The position numbers and the translations under genes were made by a program. This document shows positions 17,383 to 28,328 of a stretch of DNA of 64,000 bases, piece after piece. Origin of the DNA: Hyphomicrobiaceae bacterium (lineage in GTDB: Bacteria > Pseudomonadota > Alphaproteobacteria > Rhizobiales > Hyphomicrobiaceae); assembly GCA_023384095.1 (NCBI GenBank), contig JAHDXT010000001.1:186001-250000 (forward strand), given 5' to 3'. Every line of letters starts with the position of its first letter. Position 1 is the first letter of the stretch. The notes below the pieces were generated by a model. It was not told the DNA's origin and did not search any database. It saw nothing but the letters and a program-made list of their open reading frames with translations.

Positions 17383-18611
17383 CTACTCGCTGCGCAGCGC
17401 ATCGATTGGGTTGAGCAGGGCCGCCCGGCGGGCCGGGAAGAACCCGAACACGATGCCCGTCATCGCCGCGGCTGCCATCGCCACCATCACGGCCTCGGCA
17501 TTGATCAGGATCGGCCATTCCGCGGAGATCGCGACGATGGCCGCCCCCCCGACGCCGATCACGATTCCGATCACGCCACCCAAGAGGCTCAACGAGACCG
17601 CCTCGACGAGAAACTGAGTGAGGATGTCGCGGCGCCGGCCGCCCACGGCCATCCTGAGGCCGATCTCGCGCGTGCGCTCGGTCACCGACACCAGCATGAT
17701 GTTCATGATGCCGATGCCGCCGACGACGAGCGAGATGGCCGAGGTCGCGCCGAGCAGCCAGCCCATTGTGGACAGCGCAGCCGTCCGCGCCTTCAGGAAC
17801 TCCGCCAGGTTGCGGACATTGAAGTCGTCCTCGGTCCCCGGCCGAATGCGGCGGCGCTGGCGCAGCACCGTCTCCATCTCCTCCTGCGCCTCCTCCAGGC
17901 TCGCGCCGGGCTCGAGCTTCACGTAGATCTGCCCGACCTGGTCGTTGACGACCTGGCTCCTGCCGACGATGCGGCCGCGCGCCGCCGTGATCGGAACGAA
18001 GATGATGTCGTCCTGGTCGCGCCCGAAGCTCGACTGGCCCTTGGCCGTCAGCACGCCGATCACCTTGAACGGCACGTTCGTGATGCGGAAATCCATGCCG
18101 ATGGGATCGCCGGCGCCGAACAGCTTCTCGGCCACGGTGGACCCCAGGACCGCCACCCGGGCCCCGGTCGAGACCTCCTGGCTCGTCATCTCGCGCCCCT
18201 CGGCCAGCGGCCAGTCGCGCACGGTGAGGTACTGGTCGTGAACGCCGCCGATCTGCGTCGTCCAGTTCATGTTGCCGAACACGACCGGAGCATTGCCCTG
18301 CAGATAGCCCGAGATCGCCATCACCCGCGGGACCTTCTCGCGGATCGCCTGCAGATCGCGCTCGGCCAGCGGCAGCCGCGTCCCGGCGCCTGCGGAACGT
18401 CCAGCGACGCGCGATGCGCCCGGATAGACCACCAGCATGTTGGAGCCGAGTGAGGCGATCTGCCGGTCGATCTCGCTGGTCGCACCCGAGCCGACGGCGA
18501 CCATGACGATCACCGAGCCGACGCCGATGATGATGCCGAGCGTCGTCAGCACCGAGCGCAAGAGGTTGGTGCGCAGCGCGCTCAGCGCGACGGACAGGCT
18601 GTCGAGAATGC

Positions 18612-18615
<4 letters not shown>
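17383..18615 (-). CDS. MacB/YknZ-type FtsX-family ABC exporter permease
   Basis: Inner-membrane subunit of a tripartite-style exporter or mechanotransmission ABC system. It is 410 aa. The N-terminal membrane segment (about residues 20-45, TTLGIIIGVGSVIVMVAVG) is followed by a periplasmic MacB_PCD domain (about 50-250) and three C-terminal membrane segments in the FtsX domain (about 285-400, including VVGGIGIMNIMLVSVTERTR). Unlike MacB of E. coli, the ATPase is a separate gene. Start and stop overlap (ATGA, 18612-18615) with the ATPase gene, so translation is coupled. Substrates of such systems range from macrolides to peptides and lipids; none can be assigned here. Confidence 0.9.
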
Positions 18616-19345
<730 letters not shown>

Positions 19346-19349
<4 letters not shown>

Positions 19350-20824
19350 TGGCCGACCTCGCGGGCCCGGGTCACGAGCTGGTCGCTGACGGCGATGTTG
19401 CCGCTCAGGATCTCGGTGAACTGGTCGTCGGCGATGCCGAGGCTGGCATGGCGCTGCTCGAGCTCGCCGGCGGGGCCGAGAGCCCAGACGGTCGCGGTGC
19501 GCGCGCTGTCGCGATTCTGCTTCCAGCGCTCGAACAGCGGGCGCTGCTCATCGGTCAGCATCGGCTGGACGATCTGCTCGATGCGCTTCATGAACTGGCC
19601 GCCGCCCTGACCCGCACCTGCCCGCTGCGGCCCACCGAAACCGGACGGCGGCGCCGGCCTGTTGGCGCGAGCCTCACTCATCCGCTTCATTTCCTCGGCG
19701 AGCCTCGCGGCCTGCTCGTCCGTCAGGTTGAGCTCGACCTTGAGCTGCCCCGCCATGGCCGCGCCGCGCCGCCCGGCTGACGCCGCGTCCACGCTGGCGG
19801 CAGGTCGATTGCGGGGCCTGAAGCGCAGCGCATCGTTCGACAGACGCAGAACGTCGTTCTTTTCGGCCGTCACGATCTGCAGGTTCGCGGTCATTCCGGG
19901 GTAGAGCCGCCGATCCTCGTTCGAGGCCTCGACGATGACGGTATAGGTGACGACGTTCTGCAGCTCGGTCGCGGCCAGGCGCACCTGCGTCACGCGGCCT
20001 TCGAACTTGCGGTCCGGGTAGGCGTCGACCGTGAAGGAGGCGGCATTGCCCTCCGCGATGACGCCGACATCGGCCTCGTTGACCTGCGCCTCGATGCGGA
20101 TGCGCCGCAGGTCCTGCGCGATCTGGAACAGCTCCGGCGCCTGCAGGCTCGCCGCCACCGTCTGCCCGACGTCGACGGTGCGCGAGATGACGGTGCCGTT
20201 GATCGGCGAGCGGATGATGGTGCGGTCGAGATCGATCTGGGCCTGCTGGAGCTGCGCCTGGCGCTGGGCGATGACGGCCTTGGCGTTGTCGACCTGCGCC
20301 CGGGCGATGATGAGCTCTGCGCGCGCCACCTCGGTGTCGCGGGTGGCCGTGTCCAGTGCCGCCTGCGCCGAGAACCCGCGGTCGGCCAGCTTCTGTTGGC
20401 GCTCGATGGTGCGCTCCGCCTGGCGCAGCATCGCCTCCGACTTGACGACCGCTGCTTCCTGGTTGGCAAGCTGCGCCTTGGCCGCCGCCAGGTCGGCCTG
20501 CGCCTGGGCGACCTTGGCCTTGAACGTCTTTGAGTCGAGCTCGGCGAGGACGTCGCCTTCCTTCACCTCCGTGTTGTAGTCGGCCGACACCGTCCGGATC
20601 TGTCCGGAAAGCTGCGATCCGACCTGCACGGTGACCATCGCGCGCACCGGCCCCGACGTGGAGACGATCTTGCGGATCGTCCCGCGCGTCACCTCTGCGG
20701 TGTCGTAGCTGAGGCCGGCCTTGCCACCGCCCATCACGTTGGGCAGCCACAGGCTGGCGATGGCGAGCGCGGCCAGCGGGACGGCCAGCGTGAAGAGGTA
20801 CTTCTTGAGACGGGAGGTCATCAT
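19346..20824 (-). CDS. MacA/YknX-type periplasmic adaptor with an LTDEQ-containing insertion
   Basis: Membrane-fusion protein of the exporter, 492 aa, longer than usual MacA (about 370-400). It has an N-terminal anchor (about residues 8-26), a lipoyl half-motif (GDVLAELDSKTF), a long coiled-coil hairpin (about 90-205), the second lipoyl half and beta-barrel (DRTIIRSPINGTVISRTVDV onward). Between the beta-barrel and the membrane-proximal end lies an extra section (about 350-440). It holds two LTDEQ motifs (367-371 and 423-427) separated by a Gly/Pro/Arg-rich linker, resembling the LTxxQ motif of Spy/CpxP-type periplasmic proteins. The ATG at 20824 (or the next codon) follows no strong ribosome site. 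First gene of the operon. Confidence 0.88.
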
Positions 20825-21111
20825 TGGTGTGCCTGTCTGCAGCGGGTGTCGACCGGAGTATAAACGCCCCGGCAGCATGGAACCCGTCGGATGAACGGGT
20901 GCTGGACGCGCCCGTATCATAATCTCCGAATGAACATATACATCAACATCAGTGGCATTTGCGGTCGCGCGATGTCATCGGCGCTTCGCCATGACCGGCG
21001 GAGGCCATCGGCTGCGACATGAACCGCAGATGAATACGGCATTCAGGGCCTGTTCAACCGGCCCGTTCCAGGGTGAGACTACCCTGAGAATACTTCCCCG
21101 GCGTGATCCAC

Positions 21112-21141
21112 GGGGCGCAGCGCTCAGGGTCGCTGCGCCCC
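21112..21141. repeat. 11-bp perfect inverted repeat in the adaptor-sod intergenic region
   Basis: Arms 21112-21122 and 21131-21141 with an 8-nt spacer. It lies in the 458-nt gap 20825-21282, which otherwise holds an AT-richer stretch around 20915-20950 (a likely promoter zone for the minus-strand exporter operon) and no gene. An operator or a relic hairpin is possible. Confidence 0.55.
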
Positions 21142-21282
21142 AACTCCATTCCTCCCGCGAACGTCGCTATCCGGACTTGCCGTCAACGGCCTTTCCGACG
21201 GCGTTTGATTTGCCGCGGCCGAAGGGCTACCTTGCCGGCCCATCCCACTTTGATTGCCCTTCCCAACGCGACGGAGGACGCC

Positions 21283-21873
21283 GTGACCTTCAAGCTTCCC
21301 GATCTGCCATACGCGTATGATGCGCTGCAACCCTACATGTCGGCCGAGACGCTGCAGTTCCATCACGACAAGCACCACCTCGCCTACGTCGACAACGGCA
21401 ACAAGCTGATCGTCGGCTCAGGACTCGAGGGGCAGAGCCTGACCAAGGTCGTCAAGGGGGCGTGGGCGAAGAAGAACCAGGGCCTGATCAACAACGTCGG
21501 CCAGCACTACAACCACCTGCACTTCTGGAGCTGGATGAAGAAGGGCGGCGGCGGCAACAAGCTGCCGGGCAAGCTCGACAAGCTCGTGCAGGGCTACGGC
21601 GGCTTCGACAAGATGCGCGCCGACTTCATCAACGCCGGGACGACGCAGTTCGGCTCCGGCTGGGCGTGGCTGGCGATCCGCGACGGCAAGCTCGAGGTGG
21701 CGAAGACTCCCAACGGCGAGAACCCGCTCATGCACGGCGCCCAGCCGATCCTCGGCTGCGACGTCTGGGAGCACAGCTACTACATCGATTATCGCAACGC
21801 GCGGCCCAAGTACCTCGAGGCCTGGTTCGACCACCTCGTCAACTGGGACTACGTCGAGAGCATGCTGAGCTGA
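21283..21873 (+). CDS. sodB: superoxide dismutase, Fe/Mn family
   Basis: It dismutates superoxide to oxygen and hydrogen peroxide. It is 196 aa and has no signal peptide, so it is cytoplasmic. All four metal ligands are present: His in LQFHHDKHH, His in NHLHFW (the preceding HYNH), and Asp plus His in CDVWEHSYYIDYRN. The GSGWAWL segment is also typical. Whether iron or manganese is used cannot be settled by eye; alphaproteobacterial relatives often take either. The GTG at 21283 was chosen because GGAGG sits 5 nt before it and the protein then starts with the canonical FKLPDLPYAYDAL. A hairpin terminator follows. Confidence 0.93.
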   Translation: MTFKLPDLPYAYDALQPYMSAETLQFHHDKHHLAYVDNGNKLIVGSGLEGQSLTKVVKGAWAKKNQGLINNVGQHYNHLHFWSWMKKGGGGNKLPGKLDKLVQGYGGFDKMRADFINAGTTQFGSGWAWLAIRDGKLEVAKTPNGENPLMHGAQPILGCDVWEHSYYIDYRNARPKYLEAWFDHLVNWDYVESMLS

Positions 21874-21900
21874 GCCGAGCCGAGCTCCCGCCGGGCGCCG

Positions 21901-21947
21901 CTGCTCCGGGACCGTTATCGCGCGGTCCCCGGAGCAGCCGTCTATTT
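21901..21947 (+). terminator. terminator after superoxide dismutase
   Basis: A 14-15-bp GC-rich stem (21901-21914 with 21923-21937, one bulged base) with an 8-nt loop, followed by a short T-rich run (TCTATTTT). It begins 27 nt after the sod stop. Confidence 0.75.
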
Positions 21948-21957
21948 TGCAGTGTGG

Positions 21958-21981
21958 GCGAATTAGCGAATAGCGAATTGG
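21958..21981. repeat. short tandem repeat of GCGAATT/GCGAATA units
   Basis: Three units of about 8 bases, the reverse complement of the units at 17349-17381. It lies in the 377-nt gap 21948-22324 between the sod terminator and the patatin gene, in which no convincing gene was seen. Confidence 0.6.
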
Positions 21982-22324
21982 GGAGAATGCAGAGGTGTCC
22001 TCCCGCCGGCCACTCAGGTCGCGCCGCAACGCCCCTTTCACTTCATCATCCCGGACGCGCCCCAGCATGAAATGGTGCGGTGCAGAGCCGGGAGCTGCCA
22101 CGCGCACCCGCTCGCCCAGTGGTCAGTGCCAGATCGACCTCATCGGCGATCAGTGTCGTCGAGCATTCGCTGACCAACAGCGCGAGTGTTGACGATAGCC
22201 CTCCGGCTGTGCCGGCAGTTGGTCTCACTCCGGGCACAAACTTGATTGCAGGAAGGTCATCGGGCAGGCTGCCGATGGTGGCACCTGAAGCGGGCCCGAG
22301 GCCGTGACCGGTGGGGGAAGTCTG

Positions 22325-23536
22325 GTGCTGCGTGCTCATTCCGGGGCTCTGGTCGCCGCTGCGGCCCTGATCGCGGCGGGGTGTGCCACGCTCGATACGC
22401 GCACTCCCGTGCCGGATGCGGCGATGGCCGGCCGCGCACAACCTTTCAATCTGAGCGGCATCCGCGCCTGGGGGGACGAGGCTCCCGCCGACATCGCGGC
22501 GGCGATGCGCAGCCGGGCCCCGCACATGCCGCGGCTGGCCCAGTCCGCCGCGAGGACGCAGCCCGTCGTCGACATCCTGGCGCTGTCCGGCGGCGGCACG
22601 GACGGCGCCTTCGGCGCCGGCCTGCTGACAGGCTGGTCGCAGCGGGGCGATCGCCCCGAGTTCGAGGTCGTCACGGGCGTGAGCGCCGGCGCCATCACGG
22701 CGCCGTTCGCCTTCCTCGGTCGCCGCTACGACGAGAAGCTGCGCGAGATCTGGACCCGCTACGGCACGAACGAGCTGATCGTGGCCAAGATCGTGCCCGG
22801 CCTGCTCGGCGGTCCGGCGCTGGCCGACAGCGGCCCGCTCCGGCAGCTCATCGCCAGGTACATCGATCGCCAGATGCTGGCGGAGATCGCGAGCGAGTAC
22901 CGTAAGGGGCGGCTGCTGCTGATCGGGACCACCAACCTCGACGCGCAGCGATCCGTGGTCTGGAACATGGGCGAGATCGCCGCCAGCGGCCACCCGCAGG
23001 CGCTCGACCTCTTCCGGCGCGTCATCCTCGCGTCTGCCTCGGTTCCCGGAGCGCTGCCGCCCGTCAATATCTCCGTGACCGTCGACGGCCGCTCCTACGA
23101 GGAGATGCACGTCGATGGCGGGACCACGCGCGAGGTGTTCGTCACCCCGGTCGACGTTCCTTTCGAAGCCTTCGACAGGTTCTACGAGAGCGCCCCGAAA
23201 CGGCGGCTCTACATCATCAAGAACGGCAAGTACGGGCCCGAGTACAAGCCGGTGCGCGAACGGGCCCTGCCGATCGCCGCGCGCGCCATCGAGACGCTCA
23301 TCACCAGCCAGCACAGAAACGACATCTATCGCATCTACCGCATGGCGAAGGACAGCGGGGCCGATTTCAACCTCGCCTTCGTCCCGCAGAGCTTCGAGGC
23401 CAAGCCGAACGAGGCCTTCGACGCGCGCTATCAGACGGCGCTGTTCAACGAGAGCCTGCGGCTTGCGCGCTCGGGCCGGGCCTGGGTCGGCATACCTCCG
23501 GACATCGCGCCCAAGCCGGGCAAAGGCGGCAGGTGA
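22325..23536 (+). CDS. patatin-like phospholipase lipoprotein
   Basis: A predicted lipid acyl hydrolase anchored as a lipoprotein: a hydrophobic leader ends in the lipobox IAAGC near residue 19. It is 403 aa. The patatin catalytic parts are all visible: the oxyanion loop SGGGTDGAFGAG, the nucleophile in GVSAGA (GxSxG), and the Asp of the dyad in HVDGGTTREVF. The GTG at 22325 was preferred to one at 22304 because GGGGGAAG lies just upstream and the leader is then of normal length. The protein is convergent with the cytochrome c gene (13-nt gap). The lipid target is unknown; membrane phospholipid turnover or virulence-type activity is known for the family. Confidence 0.88.
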   Translation: MLRAHSGALVAAAALIAAGCATLDTRTPVPDAAMAGRAQPFNLSGIRAWGDEAPADIAAAMRSRAPHMPRLAQSAARTQPVVDILALSGGGTDGAFGAGLLTGWSQRGDRPEFEVVTGVSAGAITAPFAFLGRRYDEKLREIWTRYGTNELIVAKIVPGLLGGPALADSGPLRQLIARYIDRQMLAEIASEYRKGRLLLIGTTNLDAQRSVVWNMGEIAASGHPQALDLFRRVILASASVPGALPPVNISVTVDGRSYEEMHVDGGTTREVFVTPVDVPFEAFDRFYESAPKRRLYIIKNGKYGPEYKPVRERALPIAARAIETLITSQHRNDIYRIYRMAKDSGADFNLAFVPQSFEAKPNEAFDARYQTALFNESLRLARSGRAWVGIPPDIAPKPGKGGR

Positions 23537-23549
23537 CCAGCCGGCTCCG

Positions 23550-23891
23550 CTACCTCCTGGCCCGGCCGTCGAGGCTCGCCAGGTAGGCCAGCAGCGCCTC
23601 GATCTGCGGCGGCTCGAACGTGAACTCGGGCATTGCCGGGTGGCCGGTGACGATCCCCTCGGCGAGCGCTTCGGCGAGCTGCTCGACCGGATAGCGCTTC
23701 GGCAGCTCGCGGAACGGCACCGCCAGCGGCTCGGGGCTCGCTCCCTCACGGCCGATCGCATGGCAGCGCGCACAATGCTTCTCCGCAATAACGCGGCCGC
23801 GTGCCTCGGGCGACTGCGCCGCTGCCGCGCCGCTCATCGCCCATCCGCCAAGCACCAGCACGACGAGGGCCGCTGCCGCTGTGTTCGTCAT
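23550..23891 (-). CDS. class I cytochrome c, small periplasmic
   Basis: A monohaem electron carrier, 113 aa with a signal peptide (about residues 1-25, ending AAA-Q). The haem-binding CxxCH motif is CARCH near residue 40 and the sixth-ligand Met is in GHPAMPEF near residue 86. The C-terminal helix IEALLAYLASL completes the fold. It stands 21 nt downstream of tgt on the same strand, so it may be read from the queA-tgt transcript, though its function (electron transfer in the periplasm) is unrelated. The redox partner is unknown. Confidence 0.9.
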   Translation of the reverse strand: MTNTAAAALVVLVLGGWAMSGAAAAQSPEARGRVIAEKHCARCHAIGREGASPEPLAVPFRELPKRYPVEQLAEALAEGIVTGHPAMPEFTFEPPQIEALLAYLASLDGRARR

Positions 23892-23912
23892 GGTCGCTCG
23901 CCTCTGCTCGCC

Positions 23913-25049
23913 CTATTCCCGATTCGTCTCCGCACCGGCCAGCCGCTCGCGGTGCTCTGCCGAAAAGCCCGCGAACCGGCCCTCCGCGACGGCCGCCCGC
24001 ATGGCGGCCATCAGCTCCTGATAGAACCACACGTTGGCCCAGGAGAGCAGCATCGCGCCGAGGTGCTCCCCCGCCTTGACGAGATGGTGGAGATAGGCAC
24101 GCGAATACTCGCGCGCCGCCGGGCAGGCGCTCCTCTCGTCGAGCGGACGCGGGTCCTCGGCATGGCGCGCATTGCGCAGGTTGACGCGGCCAGACCACGT
24201 GAACGCCTGCCCATGCCGGCCCGATCTCGTCGGCATGACGCAGTCGAACATGTCGATCCCCCGCGCCACCGCCTCGATCAGGTCGGCCGGGGTGCCCACC
24301 CCCATCAGGTAGCGCGGCTTGCCGGCCGGCAGGAACGTGAGCGTGCGCTCCAGCGTGCCGAGCATCGCGGCCTGACCTTCGCCGACGGCGAGCCCGCCGA
24401 CGGCATAGCCCGGCAGCTCCATCGCGGCCAGCGCCTCCGCCGACCGGCGGCGCAGCTCGGGATGCACGCCGCCCTGGACGATGCCGAACAGCGCCTGCCC
24501 GGGGGAGCCCTTCTCGGCGAATGCGCGCCTGCACCGCTCGGCCCAGCGCAGCGACAGCTCCATCGCGCGCCGCGCCTCGTCGGGACTCGCCGGAAAGGCG
24601 ATGCACTCGTCGAGCTGCATCTGGATGTCGCTGCCGAGCAGGCACTGGATCTCGATCGCCCGCTCCGGCGTCAGCATGTGCCGCGCTCCGTCGACGTGCG
24701 ACTGGAATGCGACCCCCTCCTCGGTGACTTTTCTGAGCCCCGCCAGCGACATGATCTGGAAGCCGCCCGAATCGGTCAGGATCGGCCCCGGCCAGCGCAT
24801 GAACGCGTGCAGCCCGCCGAGCCGGGCGATCCGCTCGGCGCCCGGGCGCAGCATCAGGTGATAGGTATTGGCGAGGATGATGTCCGCCCCGGCCTCCCGC
24901 ACCTGCCCTGGATAGAGCGCCTTGACGCTCGCCGCTGTGCCGACCGGCATGAACGCCGGCGTGCGGATTACACCGCGCGGCGTCGCGATCTCGCCGCGGC
25001 GCGCACCGGCATCCACGGCGATCAGCTTGAAGCCGAAGCCTCGCGTCAT
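23913..25049 (-). CDS. tgt: queuine tRNA-ribosyltransferase
   Basis: It exchanges guanine for preQ1 at the wobble position of GUN-anticodon tRNAs. It is 378 aa, the family length. Catalytic Asp residues are present in [10 protein letters not shown] and in [14 protein letters not shown]. The zinc site is unusual: where the family has CxCxxC before the YSRAYLHHL helix, this protein has SACPAAR, keeping only one of the three Cys; the His in YLHHL remains. The start ATG overlaps the queA stop (ATGA, 25046-25049), giving a queA-tgt operon that catalyses two successive steps of queuosine synthesis. Confidence 0.93.
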   Translation of the reverse strand: MTRGFGFKLIAVDAGARRGEIATPRGVIRTPAFMPVGTAASVKALYPGQVREAGADIILANTYHLMLRPGAERIARLGGLHAFMRWPGPILTDSGGFQIMSLAGLRKVTEEGVAFQSHVDGARHMLTPERAIEIQCLLGSDIQMQLDECIAFPASPDEARRAMELSLRWAERCRRAFAEKGSPGQALFGIVQGGVHPELRRRSAEALAAMELPGYAVGGLAVGEGQAAMLGTLERTLTFLPAGKPRYLMGVGTPADLIEAVARGIDMFDCVMPTRSGRHGQAFTWSGRVNLRNARHAEDPRPLDERSACPAAREYSRAYLHHLVKAGEHLGAMLLSWANVWFYQELMAAMRAAVAEGRFAGFSAEHRERLAGAETNRE

Positions 25050-26134
25050 GAGGTTTCCGCAGCGGGGTGCAGCAGGCACGCGTCGCCATAGGAGTAGAAC
25101 CGGTATCCCTGCGCGATCGCGTGCGCATAGGCCCGCTGCATGCGATCGAGGCCGGCGAATGCCGCGACCAGCATGAACAGCGTCGAGCGCGGCAGGTGAA
25201 AGTTCGTCATCAGGAGATCGACAGCGCGGAAGCGATAGCCGGGGGTGATGAACAGCGCCGTCTCGCCCGCGAACGGCCGTATCAGGCCGTGCTCGTCGGC
25301 AGCGGTCTCGAGCAAACGCAATGCCGTGCTGCCGACGGCGACGATGCGCCCGCCGCTGCGGCGCGCAGCGTTGAGCGCGTCGGCAGCCTCGGCGTCGATC
25401 TCGCCCCATTCGGCGTGCATCCGGTGCTCGCGCGTGTCCTCGGCTTTCACCGGCAGGAACGTGCCTGCGCCGACGTGCAGCGTCACGAACCGGTGGCCGA
25501 TCCCGCGCGCCTCGAGCCCGGCCAGTAGGCGCTCGCTGAAGTGCAGGCCGGCGGTCGGCGCGGCGACGGCCCCTTCGCGGCGTGCGAACACCGTCTGGTA
25601 GGCCGCGCGGTCGGCCTCGGTCGCGGCGCGCCTGCCGGCGATATAGGGCGGCAGGGGGGCGTCGCCGAGCTGGTCGATCGCCTGATCCAGGTAGGCGCCG
25701 TGCAGGCTGAAGGCCAGCTCCACCTCGCCCGCGTCCCCTTTCGCGGCAACGGTCGCATCGAGCGTTCCCAGCAGGCAGACGCGCCCCTCGTCGCCGAAAC
25801 GGACGAGGTCGCCGGGCTCGAGGCGCTTCGCGGGGCGAGCGAAGGCGCGCCAACGGCTCTCGTCGATGCGCTTGTGCAGGTTGAACTCGACCCTGGACCG
25901 CGCGCCGCCGCGGATGCGTGTGCCGACGAGCGCTGCCGGAATGACGCGCGTGTCATTGAGGACGAGCACGTCGCCCGCCCGCAGCAGCTCAGGCAGGTCG
26001 GCGACCCTGCGGTCAGCGAGCTCCGCCTCCGCGCCGGGCCGGATGACCAGCAGCCGCGCGGCGTCGCGCTCGCCGAGCGGGTGGAGCGCGATGCGCTCCT
26101 CGGGAAGGTCGAAGTCGAAGAGTTCGGTCCGCAC
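25046..26134 (-). CDS. queA: S-adenosylmethionine:tRNA ribosyltransferase-isomerase
   Basis: It transfers and isomerises the ribosyl group of SAM onto preQ1 in tRNA, forming epoxyqueuosine. It is 362 aa from the GTG at 26134, matching the usual 340-360. Family elements are [14 protein letters not shown] at the start, [33 protein letters not shown]-type sequence ([13 protein letters not shown]) and [18 protein letters not shown] near the end. Upstream in-frame codons exist but the extension is not family-like. It is divergent from hemN (201 nt between starts) and translationally coupled to tgt. Confidence 0.94.
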   Translation of the reverse strand: MRTELFDFDLPEERIALHPLGERDAARLLVIRPGAEAELADRRVADLPELLRAGDVLVLNDTRVIPAALVGTRIRGGARSRVEFNLHKRIDESRWRAFARPAKRLEPGDLVRFGDEGRVCLLGTLDATVAAKGDAGEVELAFSLHGAYLDQAIDQLGDAPLPPYIAGRRAATEADRAAYQTVFARREGAVAAPTAGLHFSERLLAGLEARGIGHRFVTLHVGAGTFLPVKAEDTREHRMHAEWGEIDAEAADALNAARRSGGRIVAVGSTALRLLETAADEHGLIRPFAGETALFITPGYRFRAVDLLMTNFHLPRSTLFMLVAAFAGLDRMQRAYAHAIAQGYRFYSYGDACLLHPAAETS

Positions 26135-26335
26135 GTTCGAGGTGTCCTGGGCTTCCGCGTGACCGTACTGCAGGAGGGCCGCGAAAGGGAGAGGCCATTC
26201 GGGCGCGCCCCTGCCGCCTGCGACAGTGGGCCCCGCCGACGGTTGACCGAGATCAAAGTCCGCCGGCCTGCCGGGACTACCGTCCGTTGCGGAACTCTTC
26301 GCGCGCCGCGTGCACGCATGCCTGGCGGAGGACAG

Positions 26336-27670
26336 ATGACTCCGGAATTCCTGCAGCGCTACGCGGCCCCCGTCCCGCGCTACACGAGCTATCCGACTGC
26401 CCCGCATTTCACCGCCATCGGGCCTGACACCTGTGCCGGCTGGTTGCGCGACGCCGCACCCGGCTCGGCGCTGTCGATCTATGCCCACATCCCGTTCTGC
26501 AACCGGCTCTGCTGGTACTGCGGCTGCACGACCAAGGCGACCCAGCAGTACCGGCCGGTCGCAGAGTACATGACGGCGCTGCTGGAAGAGATCTCCACCG
26601 TGGGCGGCCTGCTGCCGCCCGGATGCCGGACCGTGCACGTGCACTGGGGGGGCGGCTCACCCAGCATCCTGCTGCCGGACGACATCCGGATCCTGGCCGG
26701 CGCGATCGCGGCCAGCTTCGATCAGGCGGCCGGCGCAGAGTTCGCCGTAGAGGTCGATCCGCGCCACATCGATCGGGCGCGGGTCGCCGCCTTCGCCGCA
26801 GCCGGCGTCAGCAGGGTGAGCGTCGGCGTCCAGGACTTCAATCCTGAGGTGCAGCGGGCGATCGACCGCGAGCAGACGGTCGAGATGACGCGATCGGTGG
26901 TCGAGCAGTTCCGCGCCGCCGGCGTGCGCGGGGTCAATATCGATCTCGTCTACGGCCTGCCACACCAGACGGCCGACAGCGTCGAGCGCACGATGGACGA
27001 GGTGCTCGCCCTCGCCCCGGACCGCATCGCGCTGTTCGGCTATGCGCACCTGCCCTCGCGGCTGCCGCATCAGCGGCTGATCCCCGACGAATCGCTGCCC
27101 GGCATCGCGGAGCGCTTCGCCCAGGCCACCCGCGCCGCGGGCCAGCTCGTCGCCGCCGGCTACCTGCGCGTCGGGCTCGATCACTTCGCGCGGCCCGGGG
27201 ACCCGCTGGCGCGGTCTCCGCTGCACCGCAATTTCCAGGGCTATACGACCGATGCCGCCGACGCGCTCTTAGGCCTCGGGGCCTCGTCCATCGGCCGCCT
27301 GCCGCAGGGCTACGTCCAGAACAGCCATGCCACGGCGGATTACCAGCGGCGCGTGCGCGGCGGCGGACTGGCTACCGTCAAGGGACGGGAGCTCACGGAC
27401 GAGGACCGCGCGCGCAGCCTCGTCATCGAGCGTCTGATGTGCGATCTCGCCTTCCCGGCCGCCGAGCTCAGGAAGCGCTTCCCCGCCAATGCCGGGCCGT
27501 TGATCGCCGAGGCCCGGGCGGTGGTCGACGCCGATGCAGACGGTCTCGTCGCGGCCGAGGGGGAGGGCTTCCGGGTCACGGAAAAAGGACGGCCCTTCCT
27601 GCGCACCATCTGCGCCACCTTCGACGCCTACTTCAACCAGGGGCAGGCGAGGCATTCCGTGGGCGTTTAG
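26336..27670 (+). CDS. hemN: oxygen-independent coproporphyrinogen III oxidase
   Basis: A radical-SAM enzyme that decarboxylates coproporphyrinogen III to protoporphyrinogen IX when oxygen is scarce. It is 444 aa, the true HemN length. The cluster motif is [10 protein letters not shown], with the HemN-specific extra Cys after CxxxCxxC, and the substrate-side start has [12 protein letters not shown]. Later elements include [16 protein letters not shown] and the [10 protein letters not shown] and NFQGYTT segments typical of HemN and not of HemW. It suggests the organism meets low oxygen. It is convergent with the HD-domain gene (19-nt gap). Confidence 0.94.
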   Translation: MTPEFLQRYAAPVPRYTSYPTAPHFTAIGPDTCAGWLRDAAPGSALSIYAHIPFCNRLCWYCGCTTKATQQYRPVAEYMTALLEEISTVGGLLPPGCRTVHVHWGGGSPSILLPDDIRILAGAIAASFDQAAGAEFAVEVDPRHIDRARVAAFAAAGVSRVSVGVQDFNPEVQRAIDREQTVEMTRSVVEQFRAAGVRGVNIDLVYGLPHQTADSVERTMDEVLALAPDRIALFGYAHLPSRLPHQRLIPDESLPGIAERFAQATRAAGQLVAAGYLRVGLDHFARPGDPLARSPLHRNFQGYTTDAADALLGLGASSIGRLPQGYVQNSHATADYQRRVRGGGLATVKGRELTDEDRARSLVIERLMCDLAFPAAELRKRFPANAGPLIAEARAVVDADADGLVAAEGEGFRVTEKGRPFLRTICATFDAYFNQGQARHSVGV

Positions 27671-27689
27671 GGCTGCCGCGGTCGGGCTT

Positions 27690-28328
27690 TCAGCCCGCCA
27701 GCTCGGCGAAGCGCGCCAGGAAGCGTTCCTGTGCCGCAGCCGTCGGCCAGCCGGAGATGCGCTCGAGGCTGCGTACGAGACCGCGGGGCAGGCGGGCGGG
27801 GTGACCGAAATAGCGCTCGGCCTCCTCCTCTCCGAACCCTGCGAGCCGGGTCGCCTCATAGTAGGCGGCGATGCGGTCGGCGTGCTTGATTGCCGCGGCG
27901 GCGTGCGGGTCGGTTTCCGGCGGCAGACCGAAGCGGGTGTGGATCGCTCCGAGGAGGCGCCTCTCGAACGCCTTGTAGTCGAGCCCGATCGCCGCCTTGA
28001 ACGGGCTGATGAGATCCCCGATCACGTACTCGGGCGCATCGTGCAGAAGCGCAATGAGCCGCAGGCCGCGAGGATATGCCGGGTTCAGCGCCGTGACGAT
28101 CTCCTCGACCACGAGACAGTGCTGGGCGACCGAGAAGGCGTGATCGCCTAGCGTCTGACCATTCCAGCGGGCAACGCGCGCGAGGCCGTGCGCGATATCC
28201 TCGATCTCGATATCGAGCGGGGATGGGTCGAGCAAGTCGAGCCGTCGCCCCGACAGCATGCGCTGCCACGCCCGCGGCTGCTCGTCCGGCTGAGGTCCCG
28301 ATCGGGACTGTCGGCGAGGCTTGATCAT
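27690..28328 (-). CDS. HD-domain hydrolase, YfbR-like
   Basis: A cytoplasmic metal-dependent phosphohydrolase, 212 aa. The HD motif set is complete: His in HAFSVAQHCLVV (about residue 62), the HD pair in LLHDAPEYVIGDLISPFK (about 97-98), and a late Asp in AIKHADRIAAYYEA. The HAPEYVxGDxxSPxK pattern is that of YfbR-type 5'-deoxynucleotidases. The start ATG overlaps the stop of the DNA glycosylase gene (ATGA at 28325-28328), so the two are translated together; a link between nucleotide-pool cleaning and base-excision repair is an attractive inference only. Confidence 0.88.
   Translation of the reverse strand: MIKPRRQSRSGPQPDEQPRAWQRMLSGRRLDLLDPSPLDIEIEDIAHGLARVARWNGQTLGDHAFSVAQHCLVVEEIVTALNPAYPRGLRLIALLHDAPEYVIGDLISPFKAAIGLDYKAFERRLLGAIHTRFGLPPETDPHAAAAIKHADRIAAYYEATRLAGFGEEEAERYFGHPARLPRGLVRSLERISGWPTAAAQERFLARFAELAG

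Noticed and set aside
22080-22307. 75-codon plus-strand frame whose stop overlaps a possible GTG start of the patatin gene
   Set aside because: No ribosome site, no family features, and the patatin start is better placed at 22325, which removes the apparent coupling.
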